Below are positions 11,203 through 22,581 of a DNA stretch of 64,000 nucleotides, one piece after another. The stretch spans positions 33,850,849 through 33,914,848 of the forward strand of contig JABACO010000001.1 of the NCBI GenBank assembly GCA_013339895.1. The letters run 5' to 3'. Numbering within the stretch: position 1 is the stretch's first letter; every line of letters starts with the position of its first letter. A program made the position numbers and the translations under genes. Source of the DNA: Ephydatia muelleri (Eukaryota > Porifera > Demospongiae > Spongillida > Spongillidae). The notes under the pieces were generated by a model. The model made no database searches, was not told where the DNA came from, and worked only from the letters and a program-made list of their open reading frames with translations.

Positions 11203-13502
11203 TTAAGCGGAAACCGAGCGGGAACCGTGGTTCCCGCTCGAAGAACCGGTGTACAAAGAAGGTTTTTAATATTAAAAAATATTCACGTGACCATTCTAAC
11301 TAAAAATGGCACCTGGTTTAAAGTTGGGAGGCTGAAGCAGTAGCAGTACTGGGAAGCCAAAAAGCTGGAAATGCATTTGGACCCTGGGCGCGCAACAAGC
11401 TCCTGCATGGGTTAGTTGTTGATGTGATAGGTTGTGGGCGTAAACGAAAGTTCAAAGTGAAACGGGACAAATGTGACTGTGAAGCAGTACTTTCAGCCTG
11501 CAGTCTGGAGAGAGAAGTACTCATGAGTGCAACAGAAGAGACAGAGAGCAGTGGTTCAGATGAAGAAGAGATTCATAATCCAGAAATGGGAGACCCAGAA
11601 GGCACTTCTAGCCATGTAAGTACATCAAGTGAGTTGTTGAATCCGCATGGTGTAAGGTGGGCTGAACAAAGTGAAATTAGCATCAACTATGATCAAGGTT
11701 CACATCCAAACCTTGAACTAATGTGGGCTGCTGGGACTCCCCCGTTAGAACAACGAACTCCCTTTCACTATTTTAGCCGGATGTTCCCTATGGATGATAC
11801 TAATGAATGGATAACTAAAACCAGCTCTGCTTTAGCAAACCTTCATCGTAGAGCTCTTACGAAAAGTGAATATTTTCGTTTTTGGGGACTGACACTAGCA
11901 ATATCTCTAGGTTCCGAACCAAATAGGCGAAACTATTGGATTGAGGAAACAGATTCCAAACAAGTTTATCAACCTCACTCATATAGATCACGTTTTTGTA
12001 TGGGTATCCGGCGTTTTGAAGACATCCTGCACTATTTGTCCTTTGGTGACACCGATCCTAATGATCGATGGTCAACGATACGCCCATTTCACATAGCCAT
12101 CAACAAGAGAAAACAAAGCATTATCATTCCATCTCATATTGTTGTAGTAGATGAGCTCATGTCATCTTGGGTAAGCAGAAAACAAGATCACACCAAAGAT
12201 GGCATTCCACATTTGACAAAATAATTAGAAAACCTAAAGGTGTAGGTACAGAAGTCAAATGTCTTGCAGATGGCGTTGTTGGTATAATGCTACAAATGGA
12301 GATTTGTGAGGGTAAAGATGCAGAAGCAGAAAATAAGTGGTCATACCTACCTGCAGGAACAGCCCAAACACTCAGACTCAGTGAATTCTGGCATGGCTCA
12401 CAAAGAATTGTTGTAGGAGACTCCGCATTTTCATCTGTTACAACTGCCATTGAATGCCAAAAGAAAGGCCTCTTTTATAGTAGTATTGTAAAAACTGCCT
12501 CTAAAGAATTTCCAAAGGATTATTTGAGCAATGTTTCTCGGTATCCAGCCAAAGAAGATCATGTGTCATTGACAACAGTGGTTGAAAACTGCAAGCTCCT
12601 AGCTGTGGGATGGAAGGACAAACTGTTAAAATGTTTATTTCTACTTGTGGCACCACTCTTCCTGGCCAACCTCACCAAAAATATCGATACTCCCATGATG
12701 GTGATGTAGTAGTCACTGAGATCAACCGCCCTCAACTTCACAGTACTTTGGTGCTGCGTCAAAAATTGATGTACATAATCACTTCCGACAAGGTTTACTA
12801 AATATTGAAATAGCATGGGGGACGCACGCAGACTTGGTGGCATCGTCTTGCTGCAACATTTTTTGGAGTGGTTGTCACTGACGCATTTATTGCTTACAAC
12901 GATGAACACCGTAGTGAGATGACAATTCGGAATTTTGTCAAGTACGGTGGCCCGGTAGGTCAACACTTGAGCGCAAAGCAATTTTTTTATTAAGCGCAGA
13001 GCGCAAAGCAATTTTTAAATTAAGCGCAGAGCGCAAGGCGCAGAGCGCAAAGCTCTGAGCGCAAGGCGCACTAAGGGATGGCATAGGATTTTCGTTACGT
13101 CACTGTTCATTCACATGATCTACTTGCCCCATAACTTAACTGTTTTCGTTGTTGTAGCTAGTTAAATATCCTGCTTCTCCGCTTGCTATAATACTTCAAT
13201 TCATCCACAGAACTTGCAAAACGGGTAATCGTCTTCGTCAGCCGCACAGGACATGAACCGCACCGATCATCGTGTGGAAAGTACGTTATTTAGCTCTTGT
13301 ATGCTTCGTTACACTATATAATCGCCGCAGGGCTCATAATCAAGTACTGGAGGCAGCATAAAAGCATTGTCGTTATACTTGCCTATTTACGCCTCGTACA
13401 CCGGGTGGTTGTTGGGTTAGTTTGTGTGTGGTATAGCCATGCGTGCGTGCATGTGCTTGAGTATTGCGCACACACTGTATACGTGGTTGAACAAAGGCTA
13501 AC

Positions 13503-15130
13503 ATGGCTAAAACAAAAACTCGCCCAACTGGGTTTGAAACGGCGAAATCAAACCGAGACTCCCCTTCCACTTCTACACGATGCCATCAAGGTGAGTTAAT
13601 CTCTAATCCATGCATGCATGATATTGAAAGATAATTATTCTTCAGTATGTCATACATTATAATGATTGTTTACAGATGGAGCTAAATACTTCAAACTGTC
13701 TTCTAGGATATAGAGCCATGTGGAGATTGTTGCAAGTTAAACATGGATACACAGTGAAGAGGTGATCATGTTCATGCGTGCTATTCAGTACCATCAAAGT
13801 CATGCATGGTGACAATGAATATAAGTTCACAGATCCACTGTTATGATGCTGCTGGCCGTCATGGATCCTGAAGGTACCCGTCAAAGGAAAAAGCACCGCC
13901 TTATCAGAAGAACATATGTTAATAAGGTGAAGGTGCATGCATGCATGGAAGATGAAACCCCTTCACTCTCAGTTTAGGGACTAAACTGGTGTTGGCACAT
14001 TGACGGTTACGATAAGCTTAAGCCGTTTGGTTTTCCGATCCACGCATGCATAGATGGGTATGTGCAGTGTGGAATGTGTAATTGCCTTGAATTGTATTGT
14101 TGAAATAGGTACTCCAGAAAAAAATTGTGGTTGGAAGTTTCGACTACCAATAATGATCCAGCTGTTGTCATCAAGTACTATTTGGATACGGTTCTGAAAT
14201 TGGGAGGTACATGTGCATCAATTTCACCTTCATTAAATATTTGTACACCAGGCTTTAAACGGCGGTTGTGCTATGTTTTCGTCATAGGGTGTCCCACACT
14301 CTTAAGAAGTGACTACGGAACAGAAAATACCTCCATTGCAACATGTCAAATGATGTTCTGACATCCACACAGGGATCGTTATACCCAACAGCTTTGTGTT
14401 TGGAAGCTCCATAAGGAATACTGTAAGTTTGTTGTGTCTCTAAGTGGTCATATATTGATTGAGCATGATGTTTATTATAAGCGAATTGAAAGTTGGTGGT
14501 CAAGATTAAGAAATTTTAAAACCGAATGGTGGATACAACTTTTTAAGGTTAGCAATTACATACATGTAGGTGTCTGCATGATATATTCATATCTTATGCA
14601 CAGAACTTGGACGAGAAGGGCTTGTTTGACACTGCAAATATTATGCATCGGTATATTGCCTATTTCTATCTCCTTCCTTATACTACTTGTACTTTGCCAT
14701 CTCTAGCCATTTAGCTGCATATGTATTTCTGCCTATATTGGCTGAGGAGTTGAAAGAGTTTAAGAAGAGGTGGAATTGCCATAGGATTCGTTGGAATAGG
14801 TTTTCAACATGTCCCTGTTATGTGCCAAATGATGTATATCATCTTGTTGGACACATAGGTACAGCTAGGGAGTTTTCTTTAAACTGATATGGTTAAGTTT
14901 ATCCCTGTTATATGATAGGTGGTGACTACAGGCAAACAGTGGATCCTGGTATTCTGGCATACTGCTTGGTCAACTATGTCAATCAGCCACCCACATTCTA
15001 CACTCATGAATTCAAGCTACTGGCTGATAACCTTCTTTCATGCCTAGACATGCACCAAAATGAAGTCACAGCTGGGAATTGTGAAGTTATTTATTGTTAT
15101 TTATTGTATGTATTATCCAGTATGGATTAG
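13503..15130 (+). pseudogene. Integrase-core DDE transposase, multi-exon, decayed
   Basis: Exon-like blocks: 13503-13590 (MAKTKTRPTGFETAKSN, GTGAGT donor), about 13675-13762 (LLGYRAMWRLLQVKHG), about 13858-13927 (DPEGTRQRKKHRLIRRTYVN), about 13993-14069 (HIDGYDKLKPFGFPIHACID), 14108-14370 (GYSRKKLWLEVSTTNNDP, LRSDYGTENTSIA), about 14480-14545 (KRIESWWSRLRNFKTEWWIQ), then about 14735-14870 and 14913-15000. The catalytic triad appears as HIDGY, RSDYGTEN and RIESWW. This putative integrase-core family is widespread in fungi and invertebrates. Stops and missing parts between blocks suggest decay. Confidence 0.75.
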
Positions 15131-15387
15131 AATTTATGTTGCAATACATAATACACAAGTGTTTATACTGGGATTATGTTCATGATACACAAGGTTTGCA
15201 CAAGTGGTAATGGTAGGATTATTGTCAAGTAATTATAAGCAATGCAACATGTGTTTGCAAGAAATGAATGGCAAAAACTAGTATGTGATCAAGTTAGTCC
15301 AACATATTGATGAAGATGCATGTATATAGAAATTGTTATTTTTTGGCCACAGCTTTCATGTACGTGTAAACAAATTACTAGTCTCGC

Positions 15388-15431
15388 CGCTGAGCCCACC
15401 CTCTCAATGGATGCGAGGGTGGGGCTCAGCG
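15388..15431. repeat. Perfect GC-rich hairpin inside the integrase element
   Basis: Stem CGCTGAGCCCACCCTC, loop of about 11 bases, stem GAGGGTGGGGCTCAGCG. It lies between the gene's 3' end and the right inverted repeat, and could act as a terminator-like or structural site; this is speculation. Confidence 0.7.
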
Positions 15432-16300
15432 TTACAATGCTTTGCAAGGATTATGCACGCACGCATGGCTATACCGCACACAAACTAACCCAACAACCAC
15501 CCGGTGTACGAGGCGTAAATAGGCAAGTATAACGACAATGCTTTTATGCTGCCTCCAGTACTTGATTATGAGCCCTGCGGCGATTATATAGTGTAACGAA
15601 GCATACAAGAGCTAAATAACGTACTTTCCACACGACGCCCTGTGCGGCTGACGAAACGGATACCCGTTTCTCAAGTTCTGTGGATGAATTGAAGTATTAT
15701 AGCAAGCAGAGAAGCAGGATATTTAACTAGCTACAACAACGAATACAGTTAAGTTATGGGTAAGTAGATCACGTGAATGAACAGTGATGTAACAAAAATC
15801 CTATGCCATCCCTTAGTGCGCCTTGCGCTCTGCGCTTAATTAAAAAATTGCTTTGCACTCAAGTGGCGACCTACCGGGCCACCGTAAGTAAGTTACAATT
15901 TTCTTACTTTGTAATACGCTTGATGGAAGTGATATGGTTCCTCAGAGATGGCAGTCAAGAGATGAACATCCACCTTCTGTCCCAGTTACTCCATTTGAAG
16001 CTCATCCTCTACGACGCCTGTCACAGCTGTCCTTGTACAAAGGTAAAATGCGTCACAAAGGAGCCCGTAGGAAGTGTGTGTCGTGCCGCTCGTGGAGAGA
16101 AACGCAATGCCCAGTTTTATTGTGTCACATGTACAGATGAGCAACGGGCCTTCGCAGTGGCAGTATGTGAACATGGTTCTGTTCGAGGCACCGAATGTCA
16201 TTCATTTCATTGTTCAAACCCATTTTAACTGAAACTGCATTCGAACTTTCATGCTATACTCAATGAACACTTTGTTATTTAGCTGCAATGTGCATGTAGC

Positions 16301-16777
16301 CATACCTGTATTCGTAACGTTAGTCGACGTAAGCGCACTACCTCTGCTAAAAGGACTGGCCTATCCGAAGAACCAGAGACAACTGTGGTCATCATTATGT
16401 GTCCTACCTCAAGTGCGCCACCTCTAGAAGTTAGCATTCCACCAATAGCTGTTGGCGAGGGACCACTGGTAATTGACGAGTCGCCTGAAGATAAAGATGA
16501 TTTAGTGGCGTTAAAGAGGGATTTGGCTAAGATGAGAAAAGAACATGACAAGTTGAATCGAGATTTGGTTCAGCTAAAGAATGCTGTTTCAGCCCACAAA
16601 GGCAAGTTGAAAGCTATGAGGGATAACAGTTATGAGAGCTATTTTATATGGAAGCTAACCCCAATAAGCGGGCTGTTCACTGAGCCACCTGAGCATGCAA
16701 GTATTCCCGATGATCGGTATTATGGGTTTCACGTTAATTCGTCAGCCTTTTACAGCGCGCAGTGGTGCACTATGTAA
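16301..16777 (+). pseudogene. TRAF-like fragment: coiled coil plus start of MATH domain
   Basis: An open frame through 16777 shows a basic start (RRKRTTSAKRTGL), an acidic linker, a heptad-rich segment (DLVALKRDLAKMRKEHDKLN and onward) and then ESYFIWKL... leading to SSAFYSAQWCTM and stop. The coiled coil followed by a FIWKL strand and an FYSA turn matches the junction of TRAF coiled coil and TRAF-C/MATH domain. It stops after about 45 of the usual ~150 MATH residues, so it is truncated. It lies inside piggyBac copy 2, past the transposase, so it may be captured host sequence. Confidence 0.42.
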
Positions 16778-17564
16778 ACCGCTCCACGGGTGCAGACCCA
16801 TCTGCGGTTAGCAAAGGCATATTCATATTATTTTAGTACGTAACAATTAAAATATGGGTGGAGTTATTGGGGGGAACCATTTGTATGTTATTTTTAAAAC
16901 TATATTTACACATCTCGTACTTGTGTCACCTTCAAATTGATAGGTAAGGTTAGGCAACCCTTTGCCTGTACAACTGGCAAAGTAGAATGAAATTATCACT
17001 CATAGTATTTCCCCAGCAGTAATCTAAAGAAGAACGGTTTGCGGGAACCGTACATATATTTGCTTTCAATAAAGACCTATGTTTATACCGTATAATCTCA
17101 TATAAACGCCGCGGCGTTTATTCGGAACAAAATTAATTTTTTCAAGTGCTCGTGGTTTAAGTGTGTTCTCTTCAACTATATGCACAAATCAGATGCTATT
17201 TTAGAATATCATAGCCATACACCCCTACTACTGTGTTATCTCGTTAATCATTCTTAACCTTTGTCATTTCTGAAGTAAGGACCAACGGCGTAGGTAACGG
17301 TTGTGGTCGCAGCGAGCGGTAGTCAACGACGCTCTGATTTTTTCGTTTTGGCATATTGCTCACCTTGTACCCTCGCTTGATCGATCTGTCAAGTCAGTTA
17401 TTATATTGCAGTGCGTGTTGATTTATTACTGAGCGTACTAAAACCTTGCTTCTTCCCGCCCTGTTGCCGGGAAAATGGGAGTAGTCACATTAAAATTAAC
17501 ATTAACATTACAATTAATATAAAGACTTAGATTCAAATTTGCATAGTCATTGACTTGATGAAGC

Positions 17565-18948
17565 ATGTCTGGACGTAGAAAGAAGGCGTACAGTGTGGAA
17601 TTTAAACTTTCTGTAGTAAGCAAGACTGAGACAAGTAGCATTAGAGCTGTAGCAAGGGAAGCGGGAGTGGATGAGAAACGGGTTTGTGAATGGAAAGGAC
17701 AAGAAATGGAGTTGGAAGAAATGATGCAGAAGCAAGGCAAGATGGTATGCAAGGTCCGAAAACGTATTCGAGGAGGTGGCAGAAAAGTGCATTTCCCGAA
17801 GCAGGAGAAGTTAATTGCAGAGCGCATTTTACAACAGAGAGCCCTGCATGTTCGTGTGTTGCGCAGGGATGTCGCTCGTATCGCCAAAGAGATCATTACT
17901 GATCCACATTTCAGTGCTTCACCTGGTTGGATTTCGAAATTCATGAGGCGATACAGGTTTGTCACAAGGGTTAAGACAACTGCTGGTCAAAGTCTTCCCA
18001 AAAATGTCAGCGAGAGGATTATTTACTATGTGACCAATTGCCGCAAACGGATAACAAGGAATCAGTTACCGCTCAACTGCATTGCGAACATGGACGAAAC
18101 AGCTGTGTGGGCAGATATGCCAGGCAATTCAACCATTGAAGTACGAGGGGCACACACAGTACAAATCGCAACAACAGGACACGACAAGCAGAGGATAACA
18201 ATTTGCCTAGCCGCGTTTGCCGATGGCACAAAGTTAAAGCCATTTATTGTGTTTAAAGGCAAACGGATTCCCAAGGAAATATGCAATGTGCAAGACGCTG
18301 TGATTCGAATGAGTCACAATGGGTGGATGAACGAAGCCCTCACGAAGAAGTGGATAGCTACTGTATGGAACGTCTCGGTTCAACCCAGTGCAAAGCAAAT
18401 GCTTGTGTGGGATACCTTCAAGTGCCACTTCACTAGCAGTGTGAAATCGTTGCTGCAACAGAGCAACACTGACTTAATTAGTTTCAGTACCACCTGGGTG
18501 CAATAAAATTCTGCAGCCTGCAGACGTCTGCTGGAATGCACCATTCAAGGCCCACTATCGCGACTTATATACTGTGTGGATGTCTGCGCGAAACCACGAG
18601 CGAACCAAAGCTGGCAATTTAAGAGCTCCGTCAAAGGCTCTAATGGTTGAGTGGGTCTTACGCTCTTGGGAATCTGTTACTTGTGACACGATTCGCCGAT
18701 CATTTGATGTGTGTGGTGTGACAAGTTGCGACCCGAAGGTCATTCACTGCACCAAAAAAAGGGGATTAGTGAATGATGCCCACCAACGACTCGAAAATTT
18801 AATGAGTCAACCAGGGGACGACAGCGAAAAAGACGCGAGTGAAGATGATGCATGGTCCCTTACGCAAGGCTATGATCATGAGGACGGTTTAGAGGATGAT
18901 GTGGGAGACAGTGAAAATGAAGCCATGCATAGCCTGGAGATAGATTAA
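17565..18948 (+). pseudogene. pogo/Tigger-type transposase with one frameshift
   Basis: The ATG at 17565 directly follows the inverted repeat. Order: N-terminal helix-turn-helix (KKAYSVEFKLSVVSK, AVAREAGVDEKRVCEWK), a second CENP-B-like DNA-binding region (GWISKFMRRYRF), then the DDE_1 core with Asp in NMDETAVWADMP, LVWDTFKCHF and LQPADVCWN, and an acidic tail to 18948. The frame ends at TAA 18504-18506 but continues one base off from about 18485, so a single extra T near 18483 explains the break. Total about 460 codons, normal for pogo. It could be a recent mutation or a sequencing error. Confidence 0.88.
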
Positions 18949-19457
18949 CTGATTTGTTTATTATGTAGGTAATAAGAGCGGAGCGTTCATGTATATGGTG
19001 ACATGTTCCACACAAATCGCATGCATGAATGCAAACCACGACTGTCATTCAGACGCGAACTTGCGATGAATGCACTGAACAATCTGCGAACGATGTAGTG
19101 GTTACATAATGTACATGAATTTATACAAAGCAGCTGCAAAACACAGCGATTTGACACAACAATCCCTAGCCCTAAAGTGTTTTTGCTTAGGGAGTAAACA
19201 ATGTTTAATGTTTTGATGAAGGGCGAATGGTTGTGCACCTACCCCCTGCTTATAATTAGATGTTGGGAAAGCATATATGGCATTAAAAGGGGAACATTGT
19301 CTAAGGTTAAAGTAGGTCTAGCCACCTGCCTGTCGGCAACTCCCCCTTCTAAACATACTATCCCAAACTAGATTGCAGCATGCAGCTTTCTTCTCACTCA
19401 ATAAAAGAACTATACTATACTAGCATTTATACAAATCAATTTAACATATTATTATAC

Positions 19458-19793
19458 TTATACATTAAAATACTTTTTGGCTTTAGCTAATAGTGTCTTA
19501 GTGCCACATAAGATATACACACATGGTACTTCCAGTCCGTTCCCCAGCTTTCGCCTCCATGTCACTCTGCAAGTTATATGTCCGCCGTATTCCATGAATT
19601 TAAACATTATCTTGGACAGTTCACGGGGAACATGCCCGACGACTTCCTCTGCTTTATATAAGGCAACAGCATGTCTATCGTGAGGATTCTCAGGCTCTCT
19701 GCACACCTCCACCTCCTCACCTACAATAGGACTCCAAACATCTTTGTAGATGTGATGGCCCCGAATAACACTTTCGATGTCAAAGTTTGACAT
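19458..19793 (-). CDS. HIRAN-domain protein, passenger gene in pogo element
   Basis: An intact 111-codon ORF on the minus strand, entirely inside the pogo inverted repeats and convergent with the transposase. It reads SVIRGHHIYKDVWSPIVGE, VCREPENPHDRHAVALYKA and VVGHVPRELSKI. The RE-x-xNP-x-D-x-x-AV motif and the following VGHVPR are the signature of the HIRAN domain. HIRAN domains (HLTF, Rad5) bind 3' ends of single-stranded DNA. The whole protein is little more than this domain plus a basic tail (TWRRKLGNG). ATG at 19791-19793 is the natural start. Role in transposition is inference. Confidence 0.75.
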   Translation of the reverse strand: MSNFDIESVIRGHHIYKDVWSPIVGEEVEVCREPENPHDRHAVALYKAEEVVGHVPRELSKIMFKFMEYGGHITCRVTWRRKLGNGLEVPCVYILCGTKTLLAKAKKYFNV

Positions 19794-20523
19794 AATTAGA
19801 TCATTTTAATTTTTTGGGCGTAGCTAGCTAAATTATTTAAAACTTTTGTTATTAATTTTAATCAAGTCAATGACTATGTATATGCAATTAATCTAAGTAT
19901 TTTTAATTTTAAAATGTTAACGTTAAATTTAATGTGACTACTCCCATTTTCCCGGCAACAGGGCGGGAAGAAGCAAGGTTTTAGTACGCTCAGTAATAAA
20001 TCAACACGCACTGCAATATAATAACTGACTTGACAGATCGATCAAGCGAGGGTACAAGGTGAGCAATATGCCAAAACGAAAAAATCAGAGCGTCGTTGAC
20101 TACCGCTCGCTGCGACCACAACCGTTACCTACGCCGTTGGTCCTTACTTCAGAAATGACAAAGGTTAAGAATGATTAACGAGATAACACAGTAGTAGGGG
20201 TGTATGGCTATGATATTCTAAAATAGCATCTGATTTGTGCATATAGTTGAAGAGAACACACTTAAACCACGAGCACTTGAAAAAATTAATTTTGTTCCGA
20301 ATAAACGCCACGGCGTTTATATGAGATTATACGGTATATCGAACAACTTTCAATATGAATGAGGCTGATATCCTTGCGGAAGAAACAGGACTCCTTGTAG
20401 TTTTTATCCATACTGTTCTAGTGATCTTAAAGTTAGTACATGTTTACATGCATGGCCTGAAAAGTGGTTCCCAACAGGGAACCCTTGTTCCCGCTCGGTT
20501 CCCGCTGCGCGTTCGTAGATTAA

Positions 20524-20740
20524 ATACTTATGGAGGTCGCCAAAACTAGTTTCTTTAAAGAGATAAGTGTTCCCATCCAATATATGCATGTCCTGCATTC
20601 TTTGCACTCCCTAACACCTGTTCAACAGAATGTAACCCATCGATATGAAGGCTTTCAAGTCCATCCGTTGCACAAAAAGACATTCTCCTGTCCTGCTGTT
20701 GACGCAAGGACAGTCACCTATAGCTCTGTACTCCACCAAA
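20524..20740 (-). pseudogene. Tribbles-like kinase, 5' part cut off by piggyBac copy 2
   Basis: On the minus strand the frame reads GVQRMQDMHILDGNTYLFKE and TSFGDLHKYL, matching the hinge of Tribbles-type kinases (YVFFEKDFGDMHSYVR). It breaks exactly at TTAA 20520-20523, where the transposon begins; the rest lies at 10223-11202. An in-frame TAG precedes GVQRM, so either an exon boundary lies there or the gene is broken. A TTT/GGG tract at 20762-20789 lies just upstream in the gene's sense. Confidence 0.55.
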
Positions 20741-21610
20741 TAAGGGCCAACCGCCAATATACTTTTTTTTTGGGGGGGGGGGGGGGGGGAGAGGCGGGGG
20801 CGGATATTGCTGTGGCCTCATTTTCTCTTCCAGTGCGAAATTCAAACTTCAGCGCACACATACTCCGGTATGTCAGACAGTGACAAAGGCAGGAACCCAA
20901 CTGCACAACTGAGTTGCGCGCGTATTGTACAGCATATTATCCGTTTTAGTATGTAAGCTAACTAAACCAGAATCGATGGTGGTAGATATTCCTATGTACA
21001 GCGATTATCAGCAAGCGCTGGCAAATAAACTCAAAAAGAAATTCATGCTAAATCTAAAACTGATGCCAAATCTACTAAACAAATCACACTACAGTAGAGG
21101 ACACGAAAAAGGTTACGTTTCGTCCCTACAAAACGGGGAAAAAATGCACCATTTGAACTAAGAACAAACGAGGTGTAAACTAAGTAGAAACGACCGGATG
21201 AACGATTTCGAATTCCGTTAAACGATTTCGAAAACCGTTTAAAATACCGTTTAAACGATTTCACGTGCCCGTACAATGGTCTAAGCGAAACACCTTTAAA
21301 CCGCAAAAGGTTAAGAAGCTGTTTCTAATAATTATGCTGTTACGGTAAGCCTATTACCACAACCAGAACATTTCAGCCTCCTACTACTTCAAGATGTGCG
21401 GTTTAAACATCCTGAGTGAATTACGGGCTGAGCAGTAGGCCTACATGTACCTGTAATCGGTACGCCCTCGTAGAAGACCCCCGGAAGTACCATCCTGAGT
21501 CAAGCTGAAATCATATCGCTGCAGATTGAATAAAGGGATTTCTATGTACATTCGCTGTATTGCAAGGGATTGTTATGCATGATCATTGATAATTAATATT
21601 TTCTTCTCAG

Positions 21611-21677
21611 CGGCTAGTAGTGCTGACCCTGGCTAACGGGCTAACGTTCATCCTCGACCTGTCCTACACGTGGTAGG
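21611..21677 (+). CDS. Possible terminal exon, unknown protein
   Basis: After TTCTTCTCAG the frame reads RLVVLTLANGLTFILDLSYTW and stops at TAG. Composition is protein-like, and a polypyrimidine acceptor precedes it, but no upstream exon was recognised between 20940 and 21600. Low confidence. Confidence 0.2.
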
Positions 21678-21691
21678 TTCCGAATACCGCC

Positions 21692-21893
21692 TCCCCATCA
21701 CAGAGACAGCTATGTCAGAAGGACAACACTAGCCAACATACAATTGGTTTGATATTCTAATCAATCACCACATACACATACAGAATGCTACACAGGCACA
21801 AGAGGAAAGACACCCAAAGCGTCACAACAAGGTCACACTCCCTGCCCATCACAGAGACAGCTCTGTCAGAAGGGCAACACTAGCCGACATACA
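21692..21893. repeat. Direct repeat, two ~48-bp copies
   Basis: The block CCCATCACAGAGACAGCT through CACTAGCC-ACATAC occurs at about 21692-21740 and 21845-21893, spaced 153 bp. No further structure recognised. From 21900 to 22450 nothing is supported. Confidence 0.8.
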
Positions 21894-22581
21894 TAACACA
21901 CCTATACCAGGCAATGTTCTAATTACAATACATGTAAACACATAGAAGAGTGAGCAATTGACTCACCCTATGTCGGACCACCGTCACATACACAGGTGTA
22001 TTGGCATTGATTCAGGTTAGTAGAAGAGGCCAGCACTGTTGCGCACGTACTGAGGGCATGATGAGAAGCAAGACAAGAATGTATGAGAATGCAACACTTG
22101 TAGGCCAACACATGCCGTCACGTAGAAATACACATGCAAACACAATCGCACTTATCCAGCGTACTGCACGCACTTCTTCCCACATGACGTCCCCCCCCCT
22201 CTCCCAAACCACATTTACGATTGATGGGAGAATGAAAGATTAACGCGCAAGCTGAGTAGCATGTTGTTCAAAAGACAAGAGATACTCAATTTTCCGTCCT
22301 CCTGAGGAGCTCACGCAAAGACCAACCATCACGTGTTGTTATGACGCACACAATCATAATAGGCATCTGGCATAATTAAACAGTCACGTGAACAATAATT
22401 TGCAACGATTGTAAATCTGTAGTTTCGCAATGTACGTTAGTTTGCAATAGCCAGTAGCGGATCCAGGGGGATGGGGGGGGGGGGGGGGGGGGGGGGGGGG
22501 CGCAACGGGCCCGTGCCCCCCCCCCCCCCCCCCCATTCCTTTAGTTAGCAATGTAAACAAATGCTAGGATACGGGGGAGCT

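Larger units (their letters stand above)
12945..15884 (+). mobile_element. DNA transposon with long inverted repeats and integrase-core gene
   Basis: TA at 12943-12944 and 15885-15886 flanks the element. Ends are CGGTGGCCCGGTAGGTC and its exact inverse. The inverted repeats run about 12945-13452 and 15453-15884, differing mainly by extra GCGCAGAGCGCAA units on the left. A spliced integrase-core gene lies between them. It sits inside the piggyBac transposase of copy 2. TIR length, TA target and gene type do not match piggyBac, pogo or hAT; an IS3EU-like or unnamed group is possible. Confidence 0.78.
11306..16140 (+). pseudogene. piggyBac transposase pseudogene, split by nested element
   Basis: Pieces: about 11306-12224, 12167-12709 and 12610-12942, then 15885-16140 beyond the nested integrase element. 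Seen in order: N-terminal ARNKLLHGLVVDV basic domain, acidic linker, catalytic Asp in VVVDELMSSW, VVGDSAFSS and KIDVHNHFRQG, the WWHRLAATFFGVVVTDAFIAY helix, and a Cys-rich tail (RRKCVSCRSWRETQ). Frameshifts lie near 11330, 12215 and 12612 and in the region 12760-12850. The nested element entered at a TA in the run TCAAGTAAGTAAG, which may itself be a splice donor. Not functional. Confidence 0.8.
17086..20336 (+). mobile_element. pogo-like DNA transposon with ~475-bp inverted repeats
   Basis: TA at 17084-17085 and 20337-20338. Ends are TACCGTATAATCTCATATAA and its inverse. The inverted repeats are nearly identical for about 400 bp (17086-17490 and 19930-20336) and drift further in, up to the transposase start (about 17560) and 19855. 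The arm starts with a nested palindrome (AAACGCCGCGGCGTTT). It contains two convergent genes: a pogo-type transposase (+) and a HIRAN ORF (-). It is inserted in piggyBac copy 2. High arm identity suggests recent activity. Confidence 0.88.
11207..20519 (+). mobile_element. Outer piggyBac element (copy 2) with two nested insertions
   Basis: TTAA at 11203-11206 and 20520-20523 flank the block. The kinase gene resumes on both sides, which confirms an insertion. The left end carries GCGGAAACCGAGCGGGAACC followed by its inverted partner GGTTCCCGCTC; the right end carries GTTCCCGCTCGGTTCCCGC (20488-20506), the inverted counterpart, with 14 extra bases before TTAA. Removing nested elements 12945-15884 and 17086-20336, each with its TA duplication, leaves about 3.1 kb, a normal piggyBac size. 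Confidence 0.75.

Noticed and set aside
13000..13080. GCGCAGAGCGCAA repeats as an origin or regulatory array
   Set aside because: They are part of the inverted repeat of the integrase element and are explained by local expansion in its left arm.
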